From NCBI RefSeq assembly GCF_000526155.1, contig NZ_JAFN01000001.1:2009014-2073013 (forward strand): a stretch of 64,000 nucleotides of DNA, given 5' to 3'. Source of the DNA: Deferrisoma camini S3R1 (GTDB lineage Bacteria; Desulfobacterota; Deferrisomatia; Deferrisomatales; Deferrisomataceae). The notes beneath the pieces were generated by a model. The model saw nothing but the letters and a program-made list of their open reading frames with translations, made no database searches and was not told where the DNA came from. The position numbers were made by a program, and so were the translations under genes. The number at the start of each line of letters is the position of its first letter. Position 1 is the stretch's first letter. Below, in pieces: positions 1 through 9,998 of this stretch.

Positions 1-6
1 GAGGTT

Positions 7-96
7 TTCAAGCCTTCTAGCCTCTTAGCTTTCCAGCCTTCAAGCGGGCCGAAGGCCCCAGACCGACGACCGTTGACCGTAGACCGACGACCGAAG
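7..96. repeat. Composite octamer plus heptamer tandem repeat
   Basis: Degenerate 8-bp units of the form AGCCTTCT/AGCTTTCC run from 7 to about 46. They are followed by the short palindromic segment GGGCCGAAGGCCCC and then by 7-bp units GACCGAC, GACCGTT, GACCGTA, GACCGAC, GACCGAA. The linker GAAGTTACTGGGAAGG leads directly into the ribosome-binding site of the next gene. The same order of parts recurs at 3548, 27820 and 32027. Confidence 0.85.
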
Positions 97-118
97 TTAC
101 TGGGAAGGAGATGAGGGG

Positions 119-787
119 ATGAACAGCCGGGAAGTCCAGCGGTTCCCCCCAGGGTTCGTGTGGCAGCACGGGCTGCTCATCGTCACCTTCACTCTGCTCG
201 CGGTGACCGGCATGCCCCTCAAGTGGCACTGGTGGGGGGTGATCCGGGTCATGGGAGGGTACGAGGTGGTCCGGTGGATCCACCGGTTCCTCGGAGCCGT
301 GATGCTGGCCCAGGGTGTGGTCCACGTGGTCCATGCGGCGGTCCGCCAGGTGCGGGTGGGCCACCCCGGCGGCCTGTGGCCGAGCCTTCGGGACGTGCAC
401 GATCTCCTCCACGACGTCCGGTTCCTGCTGGGCCGGGAGCCCGAGCGGGCCCGCTACCCCCGGTACTCGTACATCAACAAGTTCGACTACTGGGGTGCGT
501 TCTGGGGGGTGGCGATCATGGCCGGGTCGGGCCTGGTGCTGTGGTTCCCCCGATCCTTCTCGGACACCGTCATCCACATGAGCCACATCGCCCACACCGA
601 CGAGGCCCTGCTGGCGGTGATCGCCATCTTCATCTGGCACCTGTACCACGTGCACACCTCCCACGGGCGGCCCCGCCTCAACCGGGTGTGGCTCACCGGC
701 CGCATCCCGCTGGAGGATCTCAAGAGCGAGCACCCCGAGGAGTACGAGCAGCTCGTCCGAAACAGCCGCCTCGGGGAGCCCGGCTGA
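119..787 (+). CDS. Cytochrome b561-type membrane subunit (formate dehydrogenase gamma/Ni-Fe hydrogenase b-type-like)
   Basis: The 222-residue protein is predicted to be a dihaem-type membrane cytochrome b that passes electrons between a periplasmic or membrane oxidoreductase and the quinone pool. Four hydrophobic segments are visible near residues 15-33, 55-75, 120-140 and 155-175. Candidate haem ligands are His in WQHGLL, WIHRF, VVHVVHA and the C-terminal FIWHLYHVHTSHG cluster, as in FdnI/HybB-like families. The start is supported by GGGAAGGAGATGAGGGG just upstream. The polyferredoxin and TorD-like genes follow, so the catalytic molybdoenzyme is probably encoded left of the window (inference). 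It could also serve another respiratory complex, since the subfamily is not fixed by sequence alone. Confidence 0.85.
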   Translation: MNSREVQRFPPGFVWQHGLLIVTFTLLAVTGMPLKWHWWGVIRVMGGYEVVRWIHRFLGAVMLAQGVVHVVHAAVRQVRVGHPGGLWPSLRDVHDLLHDVRFLLGREPERARYPRYSYINKFDYWGAFWGVAIMAGSGLVLWFPRSFSDTVIHMSHIAHTDEALLAVIAIFIWHLYHVHTSHGRPRLNRVWLTGRIPLEDLKSEHPEEYEQLVRNSRLGEPG

Positions 788-833
788 CCCATGCCAGCTT
801 TCCTCGTCCCATGCGGGCCGAAGCCCCCCACCA

Positions 834-869
834 GACCGGCGACCGTAGACCGATGACCGGAGACCGAAG
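834..869. repeat. Heptamer repeat overlapping a gene start
   Basis: Units GACCGTA, GACCGAT, GACCGGA, GACCGAA follow a degraded GGGCCGAAGCCCC segment. The most likely start codon of the next gene (ATG at 853) lies inside a unit, so the repeat contributes the first codons of a protein. Confidence 0.7.
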
Positions 870-2721
870 CTACGCGGAAGCCTGGGTGTGCTCCTGCAAC
901 GGGCGGATCCCCCTGCCCCGATCCCAGGATCTGGGTAGCGGGGTGCGCCTACGAACCTTCCGAGCCCTGTGCCTCCAGGACCCCGCGCCGGCGCCCGAAG
1001 GGCCGGTGTTCCTCGGATGCTTCCGGGGCACGGCGGACCTCGTGGCCCGGTGGGAGGACGAGGGCAGGCCCCCGGGGTCGGTGGTGGCGTGGGACCTGGA
1101 CGGGCTGCTCGACGCCGCCGCACCCGCCCGAGCCGTGGCTGCGGCGGCCGAGGCCGGTGCGGCCCTGGCTGCCGCGGGCCGGCCCCCGACCCGGGTGGAC
1201 CTGCCCCCCGGCCCCCGGGTGGCGGTCATGGGCCCGGGCAGCGGGGCCCTGGCCCGGGCCCTGGAGCCCCACGCGGCGGTGGTCTGGATCGATCCGGAGG
1301 CCCCCCCGGGCCCTCCCCTGCGCGGGTATCCGGCACGGCCCGGGGGGGTGGAAGGCCGGCTCGGAGCCTTCCGGGTGGTCCCCCATCGGGGGCCACCCGT
1401 GGACCCTTGGACCTGCGTGGGATGCGGGGAATGCGCCCGCGCATGCCCCACAGGGGCCCTGGAGCCGGGGCTTCGATTCCAAGCGGACCGGTGCGATGGC
1501 TGCGGCCGGTGCGAGGAGGCGTGCGCCTCGGTCGGGGCCCTGGACCTGCGGTCTGCGCCCGGGGTTCCCGCCGATCAGGTGGTGTGGGTGGGCGGCGCCG
1601 GCCCTTCCCGGCCCGGGCTGCACCTGCCCCCGGATCCTTCCCGGGCGGGGGAAGCCGTGGCGGAGGTGCTTGGGCTCGTCCGTGGGGCGGAGGCGTGGGA
1701 CCCGCTGATCCTCACGGAGCGGCCGTGCGCCCACGCGGCCTCCGGGCTCCGGGGCTGTGACCTGTGCCTGAGGGCCTGTCCGACCGGCGCCTTGCAGGAG
1801 GGGGGCGCCCGGATCCGGCGGGACCCTCTCGCTTGCTCCGGCTGCGGAGCCTGCTTGGCCGCCTGCCCCACGGGCTCGCTGGACTCGCGGCCCCACGACC
1901 GGGATGCCCTCGCCCGGGCGCTGGAACGCCTGGGCCGGGCCGGTGTTCCGACCACCCTTCGCTGTCCCGGGGCTCACAGGCCGGGCCGGCGGGGGGGCGT
2001 GGGGATCCCGTTGGAGCACCTGTACGGAGTCGACGCGTGGGCCCTGGCAGGGGCGGTCCTCGCCGGCGCCCCCTGGGTGGCGGTGGAGCCGTGCCCGAGC
2101 TGCGGGCCGTGGGTGGGGGGAGAGCTGGACCAGGCCCGGCGGGTGCTCTTTCCCCCGGCCCTCTCCGGCCGGGTCCTGGGCCCGGGCGATCCCGCGCCTG
2201 CCGACTCTACGGCGACGGCTCCCGCCCTGCCCCCTGCCCCCCCGGGGCCGGAGGATCCGCTGGACCGGAGGGCCCGAGTGCTGACCGCCGTCCTGGTCGG
2301 TCCCGTGACCGGGCCGCCCCTGGAGGGGCCGTTCGGCCGGCCCACGGCCCGGGCCGGGTGCACCGGCTGCGGGGCCTGTGCCGGCGTATGCCCCACGGGG
2401 GCCCTGACCGCCGACCCGGACACGCCGGTGGTTCGGGTGCGGGAGGTGCGGTGCGTGGGCTGTGGGCTGTGTGCGCAGGCCTGTCCCGAAGGGGTGGTGG
2501 AGATCGCGCACCACCTGGCATGGGAGGGCTCGGCGCTCCAGCCCCGCGTGTTCGCCCGGGCCGAGGCCCACGCCTGCCCGGCGTGCGGACGGGTGTTCGC
2601 CACCCGCCAGGCCCTCGAAGCCGTGCGGGGCCGCCTCCAGGGCCGGGTGGCGTTCGAGCCCACCCTGCTGGAGTTGTGTCCCGACTGCCGGGTGGTCCGA
2701 GCGGTGGGCCCGGCCCGGTAG
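853..2721 (+). CDS. Polyferredoxin-like protein with six [4Fe-4S] motifs
   Basis: The 622-residue protein is probably a cytoplasmic electron-transfer module. It has six CX2CX2CX3C-type cluster motifs: CVGCGECARACP (about residue 188), CDGCGRCEEAC, a variant with a distant first Cys ending GCDLCLRACP (about 302), CSGCGACLAACP, CTGCGACAGVCP (about 503) and CVGCGLCAQACP (about 535). It ends in a CPACG...CPDC zinc-ribbon-like pair and starts with a CSCN motif. Between clusters, a segment resembles the nucleotide-binding part of heterodisulfide-reductase/MvhD-like proteins (weak). ATG 853 was chosen because translation becomes protein-like here; ATG 811 and GTG 886 are alternatives. It lies between cytochrome b and a TorD-like chaperone, which suggests electron delivery to or from a formate dehydrogenase-like enzyme. 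The exact partner is unknown. Confidence 0.8.
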   Translation: MTGDRSYAEAWVCSCNGRIPLPRSQDLGSGVRLRTFRALCLQDPAPAPEGPVFLGCFRGTADLVARWEDEGRPPGSVVAWDLDGLLDAAAPARAVAAAAEAGAALAAAGRPPTRVDLPPGPRVAVMGPGSGALARALEPHAAVVWIDPEAPPGPPLRGYPARPGGVEGRLGAFRVVPHRGPPVDPWTCVGCGECARACPTGALEPGLRFQADRCDGCGRCEEACASVGALDLRSAPGVPADQVVWVGGAGPSRPGLHLPPDPSRAGEAVAEVLGLVRGAEAWDPLILTERPCAHAASGLRGCDLCLRACPTGALQEGGARIRRDPLACSGCGACLAACPTGSLDSRPHDRDALARALERLGRAGVPTTLRCPGAHRPGRRGGVGIPLEHLYGVDAWALAGAVLAGAPWVAVEPCPSCGPWVGGELDQARRVLFPPALSGRVLGPGDPAPADSTATAPALPPAPPGPEDPLDRRARVLTAVLVGPVTGPPLEGPFGRPTARAGCTGCGACAGVCPTGALTADPDTPVVRVREVRCVGCGLCAQACPEGVVEIAHHLAWEGSALQPRVFARAEAHACPACGRVFATRQALEAVRGRLQGRVAFEPTLLELCPDCRVVRAVGPAR

Positions 2722-2734
2722 GAACCGGCGAATG

Positions 2735-2941
2735 TAGCGTTTCCGAAATCTCGTGGTTTTCCCAGGTGGGGCTGGGGGCCCCTCCTTCGCTGAACGGCCT
2801 CGCAGGGACCGCCTCGGCGCGGTCCGCTGCGGCGCGTGAGAGCACGCGCCGCGGCCGCTCCCCTGGCGCCGGGCGGCCCAGGCTGCTCGGCCGTCGCGCT
2901 TCGTCGGAGCCCCCAGCCCCACCGCCGCAATCCGCATACGT
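2735..2941 (+). repeat. Foldback element, arm 5 with core X
   Basis: The left arm CGTTTCCGAAATCTCGTGG (2738 onward) and the right segment (2882-2941, with GCTGCTCGGCCGTCGCGCTT) enclose a GC-rich core. GTGGGGCTGGGGGC at 2766-2779 is repeated inverted at 2911-2924, so the core sits on a strong stem. The core (about 2784-2880) is homologous, in reverse orientation, to the core at 5400-5470. A core-less copy lies at 46089-46172. Confidence 0.8.
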
Positions 2942-2978
2942 TTTTGCGAGACGGTACACGAGGAACCGGAGGAGGACC

Positions 2979-3542
2979 GTGACCAACCCAGGGTTTGGAG
3001 ATTTCGCCTGCTGGCTCCTGACCCCGCCGTCCCCAGAGGATCTGGAGGCCTTGGCCCGAAAGGAAGCGGGAAACGGGGCAGAGGGGTTGGAGGAGTATGC
3101 GCGGGAGCGGGGCCCCGAGCGAGGCGCCCGGGACGCGGGCGAGGCCCTGTGGAGGCTATTGGAGACCCCCTTCGAGCCCCGGCTCGTCCCCTATGCGAGC
3201 GTCTACCGGGACGGAGCGAGGTTCGGCCCCTCGCTGGTGGCGTTCCGGGGGTTCCTCAGGCGTTGGGACCTGGTGCCGGATCGAGGGCGATTCCGGGACC
3301 TGGAGGACCACGCCGGCTTCCAGTTGGACTGCTTGGCATACCTCGGGGGGCGACCCGACGGCCACCAGGCCTACCGGGAGTGCTTGGAAGAACATGTGCT
3401 CCCCTGGATGCCCCGGTTCCTGGACGACCTGGCCCGGGAGGACGAGCGGCTCCCCTACGGCGGGTTCTACGGCTCCCTGGCCCGGGCCGCCCGGAGCTTG
3501 CTCGAAGCCGAGGCCGTCCGACTGGGGCTGGCCGCCCCATGA
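2979..3542 (+). CDS. TorD/DmsD-family molybdoenzyme chaperone-like protein
   Basis: This 187-residue cytoplasmic protein has the pattern of TorD-like chaperones: an all-helical protein, PYASVYRDG near residue 70, a central E-D-H segment (LEDHAGFQLDCLAYL) and a C-terminal EEHVLPWMPRFLDDL stretch. The family binds twin-arginine signal peptides and helps insert molybdopterin into oxidoreductases. The start is GTG at 2979, preceded by GGAGGA at 2969-2974. The first ATG in frame lies far upstream in non-coding-like sequence. Its position after cytochrome b and polyferredoxin genes supports a formate dehydrogenase-type maturation role (inference). Confidence 0.8.
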   Translation: MTNPGFGDFACWLLTPPSPEDLEALARKEAGNGAEGLEEYARERGPERGARDAGEALWRLLETPFEPRLVPYASVYRDGARFGPSLVAFRGFLRRWDLVPDRGRFRDLEDHAGFQLDCLAYLGGRPDGHQAYRECLEEHVLPWMPRFLDDLAREDERLPYGGFYGSLARAARSLLEAEAVRLGLAAP

Positions 3543-3547
3543 GCCTC

Positions 3548-3612
3548 GGGCCGAAGGCCCCAGACCGACGACCGTTGACCGCACACCGTCGACCGAAGTC
3601 ACCGGGAGGCTG
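3548..3612. repeat. Composite heptamer repeat after the TorD-like gene
   Basis: GGGCCGAAGGCCCC is followed by GACCGAC, GACCGTT, GACCGCA, CACCGTC, GACCGAA and GTCACCGGGAGGCTGG. This is the same arrangement as at 48-112. It sits between convergent genes. Confidence 0.85.
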
Positions 3613-3633
3613 GACGCTGGGCCAGGGGTCTCC

Positions 3634-5178
<1,545 letters not shown>

Positions 5179-5293
5179 GGTCCTCCCTCGCAGGGTGCTA
5201 CGGGAGTGTACTTCACAAAAACACAAAAAACAATATTGTCTCACCAAGGCCGGGGGGCACCCCCTTTCTCCCGCCAACTCGGGGAGCGCACGC

Positions 5294-5309
5294 CGGCACG
5301 AATCCTGCT
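5294..5309 (+). promoter_or_regulatory. Sigma-54 promoter of glnA
   Basis: CGGCACGAATCCTGCT matches the -24/-12 consensus TGGCACG-N4-TTGCW with the required GG-N10-GC spacing. A perfect 10-bp palindrome ACAATATTGT at 5230-5239 lies about 55 bp upstream and is a possible activator site. The predicted transcript would begin near 5320 and cross the foldback element at 5332-5554 before reaching glnA. Confidence 0.75.
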
Positions 5310-5331
5310 AAGATTGCGCGGATCGATTCTC

Positions 5332-5554
5332 ATACCAAGTCGCATTCGAAGCCAGCGATTTGGGGGCCGTTGGCCCGGTGCGCTACGGCCGAGCCGTTCA
5401 GGCCGCTCGGCGCAGGGGAGCGCCCGCGGCGCGGGCTCTCACGCGCCGCAACGGACCGAGCCGTAGCGGCTTCGGCAAGGCCGTCTTTTCCGGCGGAGGA
5501 CCAACGGCCCCCGAATCGCCCCTCTATCAGCTCATCTTGATCGCAAATTGGTAT
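5332..5554. repeat. Foldback element, arm 1 with core X, in the glnA leader
   Basis: The terminal inverted repeats are ATACCAAGTCGCATTCGAA (5332-5350) and the complement ATACCAATTTGCGATCAA (5537-5554). Inside them a second inverted pair, GCGATTTGGGGGCCGTTGG and its partner near 5508-5525, encloses a core rich in GCGCC/GGCGC. That core matches the one at 2784-2880 in opposite orientation. The element separates the sigma-54 promoter from the glnA start codon. Confidence 0.85.
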
Positions 5555-5603
5555 CAATCCCAACGGGGCGCGAGCCCCCAGCCCACGCAGGAGGTGTTGC
5601 AGC

Positions 5604-7016
5604 ATGGATCCGAAAGCCGTCATGGAGTTTGCCCGAGAGAACGAGTGCGTGTTCGTGGACATCAAGTTCCTCGACTTCGTGGGGCTGTGGCAGCACTTCA
5701 CGCTGCCCATCCAGGCCTTCGACGAGTCGGCCTTTGACGAGGGTCTGGGATTCGACGGGTCGAGCATCCGGGGGTGGCAGCCGATCAACGCCTCGGACAT
5801 GTTGGTGATCCCCGACCCGAGCACGGCCCGGATCGACCCGTTCCCCCGGGACCGGACCCTCTCGCTCATCGGGAACATCGTGGACCCGGTGACCAAGGAG
5901 CCCTACAGCCGCGACCCCCGCTACATCGCCCAGAAGGCCGAGGCGTATTTGAAGAGCACCGGCATCGGCGACACGGCCTACTTCGGACCCGAGGCCGAGT
6001 TCTTCATCTTCGACGACGTGCGGTTCGACCAAACCCGCAACAGCGCCTTCTACTTCGTGGACTCGGTGGAGGGCCGGTGGAACACCGGCCGGGACGAGCA
6101 GCCCAACCTGGCCTACAAGCCTCGGTACAAGGAGGGGTACTTCCCGGTTCCGCCCACCGACGCCCTGAACGACCTGCGCAACGAAATGGTGCTCGAGCTG
6201 CTGCGCCTCGGGATCGAGGTGGAGCTCCAGCACCACGAGGTGGCCACCGGCGGCCAGGGCGAGATCGACATCAAGTACGCCCCGCTGGTTCAGCAGGGTG
6301 ACAACCTGCAGTGGTTCAAGTACGTGCTGAAAAACGTGGCCCGCCGCAACGGCAAGACCCTGACCTTCATGCCGAAGCCCCTGTTCGAGGACAACGGCAC
6401 CGGCATGCACACCCACCAGTCCATCTGGAAGGACGGACAGAACCTGTTCGCCGGCGACAAGTACGCGGGCCTGAGCCAGGTGGGGCTGTGGTACATCGGC
6501 GGGATCCTCAAGCACGCCCGGGCCCTGTGCGCCATCTGCAACCCCTCCACCAACTCGTACCGCCGGCTGGTGCCCGGGTTCGAGGCGCCCGTGAACCTGG
6601 CCTACTCCAGCCGGAACCGGTCGGCTGCGGTGCGGATCCCCATGTACTCCACCAGCCCCAAGGCCAAGCGGATCGAGTTCCGAACGCCCGACCCGTCCTG
6701 CAACGGGTACCTGGCCTTCGCCGCCATGCTGATGGCCGGGCTGGACGGCATCGAGAACAAGATCGACCCGGGCGAGCCGCTGGACAAGGACATCTACGGC
6801 CTGTCGCCCGAGGAGCTGGCCAACGTTCCCACGGCCCCCAGCTCCCTGGAGGAGGCCCTGAACGCCTTGGAGGAGGACCACGAGTTCCTGCTCAAGGGCG
6901 ACGTGTTCACCGAGGACGCGATCCAGATGTGGCTCGAGTACAAGCGGGAGAACGAGGTGGATCCCATCCGGATGCGGCCCACCCCCTGGGAGTTCGCCCT
7001 GTACTTCGACTGCTGA
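5604..7016 (+). CDS. glnA: Glutamine synthetase type I
   Basis: The 470-residue enzyme condenses glutamate and ammonium with ATP hydrolysis in the cytoplasm and forms dodecamers. Length and motifs are those of class I-beta GlnA: GSSI near residue 53, PEAEFFIFD near 131, the ATP loop around [16 protein letters not shown] and the glutamate-binding flap near NRSAAVRIP. The adenylylation tyrosine is Tyr398 in [17 protein letters not shown] lies 10 bp before the ATG. It is preceded by a sigma-54 promoter and a divergent NifA-like activator and followed by a strong terminator, so it is probably monocistronic and nitrogen-regulated. It works with the glutamate synthase genes at 32.5-37.6 kb. Confidence 0.98.
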   Translation: MDPKAVMEFARENECVFVDIKFLDFVGLWQHFTLPIQAFDESAFDEGLGFDGSSIRGWQPINASDMLVIPDPSTARIDPFPRDRTLSLIGNIVDPVTKEPYSRDPRYIAQKAEAYLKSTGIGDTAYFGPEAEFFIFDDVRFDQTRNSAFYFVDSVEGRWNTGRDEQPNLAYKPRYKEGYFPVPPTDALNDLRNEMVLELLRLGIEVELQHHEVATGGQGEIDIKYAPLVQQGDNLQWFKYVLKNVARRNGKTLTFMPKPLFEDNGTGMHTHQSIWKDGQNLFAGDKYAGLSQVGLWYIGGILKHARALCAICNPSTNSYRRLVPGFEAPVNLAYSSRNRSAAVRIPMYSTSPKAKRIEFRTPDPSCNGYLAFAAMLMAGLDGIENKIDPGEPLDKDIYGLSPEELANVPTAPSSLEEALNALEEDHEFLLKGDVFTEDAIQMWLEYKRENEVDPIRMRPTPWEFALYFDC

Positions 7017-7041
7017 TCGCCTCCGCAGTTCGATGCGGACC

Positions 7042-7069
7042 AAGGGCCCCTTCGCGGGGCCCTTTTTTG
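7042..7069 (+). terminator. Rho-independent terminator of glnA
   Basis: The stem AAGGGCCCC/GGGGCCCTT with loop TTCGC is followed by a run of six T. It starts 26 bp after the glnA stop codon. Confidence 0.92.
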
Positions 7070-7182
7070 TGTATTGTACGGCTCCTCGGCTCTCCAGCAG
7101 ACCCCATGCCCCCCGAGACCGTGAGGTGGCGCCAAAGAGGCGGGGCCATGTCTGGAACACTCTGGAATCAAGTAGGTTTTCA

Positions 7183-7218
7183 TGCGTCCTAGCGTCCTAG
7201 CCTCCCAGCGTCCTAGCG
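7183..7218. repeat. Octamer tandem repeat
   Basis: Units GTCCTAGC, GTCCTAGC, CTCCCAGC, GTCCTAGC are followed by GGAAGTTACTTGGAAGG, the linker seen in the composite repeats. The gap 7017-7490 otherwise contains only the glnA terminator, a half element and a minus-strand hairpin. Confidence 0.85.
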
Positions 7219-7291
7219 GAAGTTACTTGGAAGGGGCAAACCGCACACCCGGGCTTCCTGTCGGCTGAATTCTGGATTCTGTCCACTGAGA

Positions 7292-7368
7292 CGGCCGCGC
7301 CCGGCGCTCCGGCAGACCCCTTGCCCAGCCGGTTCAGGGGTCCTGTAGCTTTGAACGCAACTTGGTAT
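7292..7368. repeat. Half of an arm-1 foldback element
   Basis: Only one side is present: GCCGCGCCCGGCGCTCCGG and CCCCTTGCCCAG (core A end) followed by the arm CTTTGAACGCAACTTGGTAT (7349-7368). No matching left arm is visible before 7292. Confidence 0.75.
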
Positions 7369-7418
7369 TAGGAGGCGGCGCCCGCCCGGCCAGCGGGCCG
7401 AAGGCCCCGGAAAAGGAA

Positions 7419-7450
7419 CGCCCCGCCGGGACACGGGGCCCGGCGGGGCG
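7419..7450 (-). terminator. Hairpin after the multihaem cytochrome gene
   Basis: CGCCCCGCCGGG (7419-7430) and CCCGGCGGGGCG (7439-7450) form a 12-bp perfect stem with an 8-nt loop, 40 bp past the cytochrome stop codon. The downstream tract TTCCTTTTCC is only moderately T-rich. Confidence 0.6.
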
Positions 7451-7490
7451 CAAAGGATACGGCGGAACGCGAACGAGCCGTCCGCCTCGA

Positions 7491-9725
7491 TCAGAAGTAA
7501 GCCTCCCTCGGGAGCGTACGAATGGTGCTGTAGGCCTGCAGGGTCTTCTGGGCGCGCACCAGCAGGTTCTTCACCCGCCCCAGGAGCTCCTCGGAGAACG
7601 CCAGGTTGTGGATCGGGTTGCCCCGCTCGAAGAGCTTCAGGTTCTTCTCGGCGTTGTTCACGAGGTCCTGGGCGTCGTAGGTGTACTTGCCCTCGCGCAT
7701 GGCGCCCAGAATCTTCCGCTGGGTGTCCTGGAGCATGGTGCGCAGTGACTTGACCTCCTCCCGGAGCTGGTCGGCCTTCTTCTTCCACTCGTCCACCATG
7801 GCCCCGTAGGACTCGTCGCCGTCGTGGCACTCCACGCATGCGGCCTTGATCCCGTCCAGGGTGGTGGGTTCCCCCTCGACCACCTGCACGTGGCAGTCGC
7901 TGCACTCGACGGCGTCGGCCATGGGGTTCTTCTCGCCGCGCACGTCGCAGCTCTTCTCGTCGCAGGCGTTCTGGCCGTTATAGAGGTTGTGGTTCTCGAC
8001 GTGGCAGTCGCTGCACTCCACCGCGCCCTGGCCCTCGCCGTGGTGACAGTCGTTGCAGTTGCTGAGCCGGGTCTGGCCGTGGTTCTCCCGCGGTGAGTGG
8101 CACTCCAGGCAGTCGAGTCCCTCGTCCTCCACGTGGATGTCGTGGGGGAACGACACGTTGCCGAACGGCACCGGCTTCGTCTCGATGCACTCCACGCACG
8201 AGTGACACAGCTGGGTGCAGCCGGTGGGAGGAGAGACCGGCTGGGCCACGTACCCCGGCTCGGCAGCGGCCTTCGCCTTCTCGGCGCGCTCCTGCACGTC
8301 GGCCAGCACCTTCAGGGCGTAGTCCATGTTGTGCAGGCCCCGGCCCTGGCGCACGAACGCCAGGTTTCGCTCCGCGCCCTCGAGCAGGGCGGTCATCTGT
8401 CCCTTCACATCGGCCGAAGCCTTGCGCACCGCACCCCGGGCGTCGAGGAGGGCCTTCTCCGCCTTGTCCATCTCGCCGGTGAGGAGCTTTTTCCAGTGCT
8501 TGGCCATATCGTCGTACCCGCTGCCGTGGCAATCGACGCAGGACTGGATCACCGCCTCGTAGTTCATCCGAAGGGTCGAGGCGATGCCGGTCGGCGTCTT
8601 CTTCACCGCCACGTGACAGCTGCCGCAGTCGGCGTGGGCCAGGTACATGGGGTTGGGGGTCTGCGGCACGCCCTCGGCCCCCTTGCCCATGTACAGGTTC
8701 CGGGTGGCCTCGTGCTGGTCGAGGGTGTGACACTTCAGGCAGTCGGTGTCGTAATGATAGCCCTTCGTCCTGGGCCGCAGGGCGGCCTGGGCCATCTTTT
8801 TCAGCGCCTTGGGGGTCTCGTCGCCGGGCCGCACGATGTGGTGCTCGATCGCCGAGTGGCACCGGAGGCACTCCACCTTGTACTTGGTCACGTGGTTCCG
8901 GTGGATCTCCTCGCTGGCATACTCCCCGAACAGGATCCGGGGCTCCGAGTGGCACTGCACGCAGGTGTTGTCCTTGAGGTGTCCGTCCCCGAACACCACG
9001 TCGAAGTGGCACTGCTGGCACGCCACGCCGTGGTCCAGGTACTTCTGGTGCACGAACGGCATGTTCTCGTTGGCGTTGATGAACACCTTGGCCCGCAGCT
9101 GGGCATGGCAGAGCTGGCAGTCACTCAGCTCAGGGTTCTCGTCGCGGTTCATGAAGTGGCACACGAAGCAGGTGCTCTCGGTCACGGTCAGATGCTCGCC
9201 CTGCACGATCTGGGAGTGGCAGGTCACGCACCGCAGCTTCTTGCCCCGCCGCAGCTCGCCGAGGTGGCTGCCGTGGCTGAACCTCACGCCCTTGAAGGTG
9301 ATGGTCTTCTCACCCAGGTCCGCCCGGTTGTGGCACCCCTCGCGCAGGCAGCTGGCGTCGCTGATCTGGGTGTGGGGCCGGGTGGGCTCGGTGCCGGTCA
9401 GCTTCATCCACAGGTGCATCTGGGCCTTCCACTTGCCCCGAAGCTCGTTGAACACCCCCGGCTCGAAGTGGCACTCGATACACAGCACGTCCCGATGGCT
9501 CGACTCGGCCCACGACTCGATATAGGGCTGCATGTTATGGCACATGGAGCAGAACTTGGGGGAGGCGGTGGCCTTGAGCATCACGAACAGGCCGGCCACG
9601 GCCACCACGGCCACCACCCCGAGGAACACGAGCATGCCCTTCCAGTGCCGCCGCACCCCCACGACGAGCACCCGCCCGAGGTCGCGAATAAAATCGACCA
9701 TAAGAGAGAACAGTTCCCGAATCAT
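7491..9725 (-). CDS. NapC/NirT-type multihaem cytochrome c (at least 16 haems)
   Basis: The 744-residue protein has a cytoplasmic N-terminus, one transmembrane anchor (about residues 32-52) and a periplasmic haem region. It has 16 CXXCH sites, starting with CSMCH and CIECH as in NapC/NirT quinol oxidases. It also has CLREGCH (CX4CH), CTQLCH (CX3CH) and a CX4CD remnant, so up to 18 haems are possible. Two homologous modules each follow a CXXCH with a long charged helical hairpin (after CVDCH near 400 and after the last CVECH near 637), and both contain an HN motif. It probably takes electrons from menaquinol into periplasmic or extracellular electron transfer (inference). The start ATG has GGAGGGAGG upstream. 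Confidence 0.88.
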   Translation of the reverse strand: MIRELFSLMVDFIRDLGRVLVVGVRRHWKGMLVFLGVVAVVAVAGLFVMLKATASPKFCSMCHNMQPYIESWAESSHRDVLCIECHFEPGVFNELRGKWKAQMHLWMKLTGTEPTRPHTQISDASCLREGCHNRADLGEKTITFKGVRFSHGSHLGELRRGKKLRCVTCHSQIVQGEHLTVTESTCFVCHFMNRDENPELSDCQLCHAQLRAKVFINANENMPFVHQKYLDHGVACQQCHFDVVFGDGHLKDNTCVQCHSEPRILFGEYASEEIHRNHVTKYKVECLRCHSAIEHHIVRPGDETPKALKKMAQAALRPRTKGYHYDTDCLKCHTLDQHEATRNLYMGKGAEGVPQTPNPMYLAHADCGSCHVAVKKTPTGIASTLRMNYEAVIQSCVDCHGSGYDDMAKHWKKLLTGEMDKAEKALLDARGAVRKASADVKGQMTALLEGAERNLAFVRQGRGLHNMDYALKVLADVQERAEKAKAAAEPGYVAQPVSPPTGCTQLCHSCVECIETKPVPFGNVSFPHDIHVEDEGLDCLECHSPRENHGQTRLSNCNDCHHGEGQGAVECSDCHVENHNLYNGQNACDEKSCDVRGEKNPMADAVECSDCHVQVVEGEPTTLDGIKAACVECHDGDESYGAMVDEWKKKADQLREEVKSLRTMLQDTQRKILGAMREGKYTYDAQDLVNNAEKNLKLFERGNPIHNLAFSEELLGRVKNLLVRAQKTLQAYSTIRTLPREAYF

Positions 9726-9863
9726 GGCCTCGTACCTCCCTCCTCAACGCGCAACAAACTGAAACATCTTGAAACACATGCAACAATCAGAGCCTCGTTT
9801 CCTGAATCGGTGCCTGTCTGTACCACGAATGCGCTGCCGCGCGCAAGGGTGGCCTCTTGTGCT

Positions 9864-9903
9864 CAATTCCGACTTCAACAGTCTTGTTCATTGAGTCGGA
9901 TTG
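9864..9903. promoter_or_regulatory. Inverted repeat between divergent cytochrome genes
   Basis: CAATTCCGACTTCAA (9864-9878) is repeated inverted as TTGAGTCGGATTG (9891-9903), with one unpaired base in each half of the longer arm. It lies in the 273-bp divergent region between two c-type cytochrome genes. It could be a shared regulator site or a transcript hairpin; no other gene is visible there. Confidence 0.4.
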
Positions 9904-9998
9904 TGTATTGAAACAGCAAGAAATCAGCTCCTCCTAGGAACCGGCCCTGGTATCTGGTACGGTACGGCCACGCATCAGCCGAGGAAAAGGAGGAACCC

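Noticed and set aside
160-852. Long upstream extension of the polyferredoxin reading frame across the cytochrome b gene
   Set aside because: The translation is Pro/Arg/Gly-rich shadow sequence with no family pattern; the cytochrome b gene in the other frame has clear membrane segments and an RBS.
949-2937. Long minus-strand open frame opposite the polyferredoxin gene
   Set aside because: It is a GC-bias shadow: low-complexity Arg/Gly/Pro with no motif, and the plus strand carries six ferredoxin motifs.
5179-5277. N-terminal extension of the NifA-like protein to 5277
   Set aside because: The extra residues are cysteine-rich and unlike the family. GTG 5178 has a good Shine-Dalgarno.
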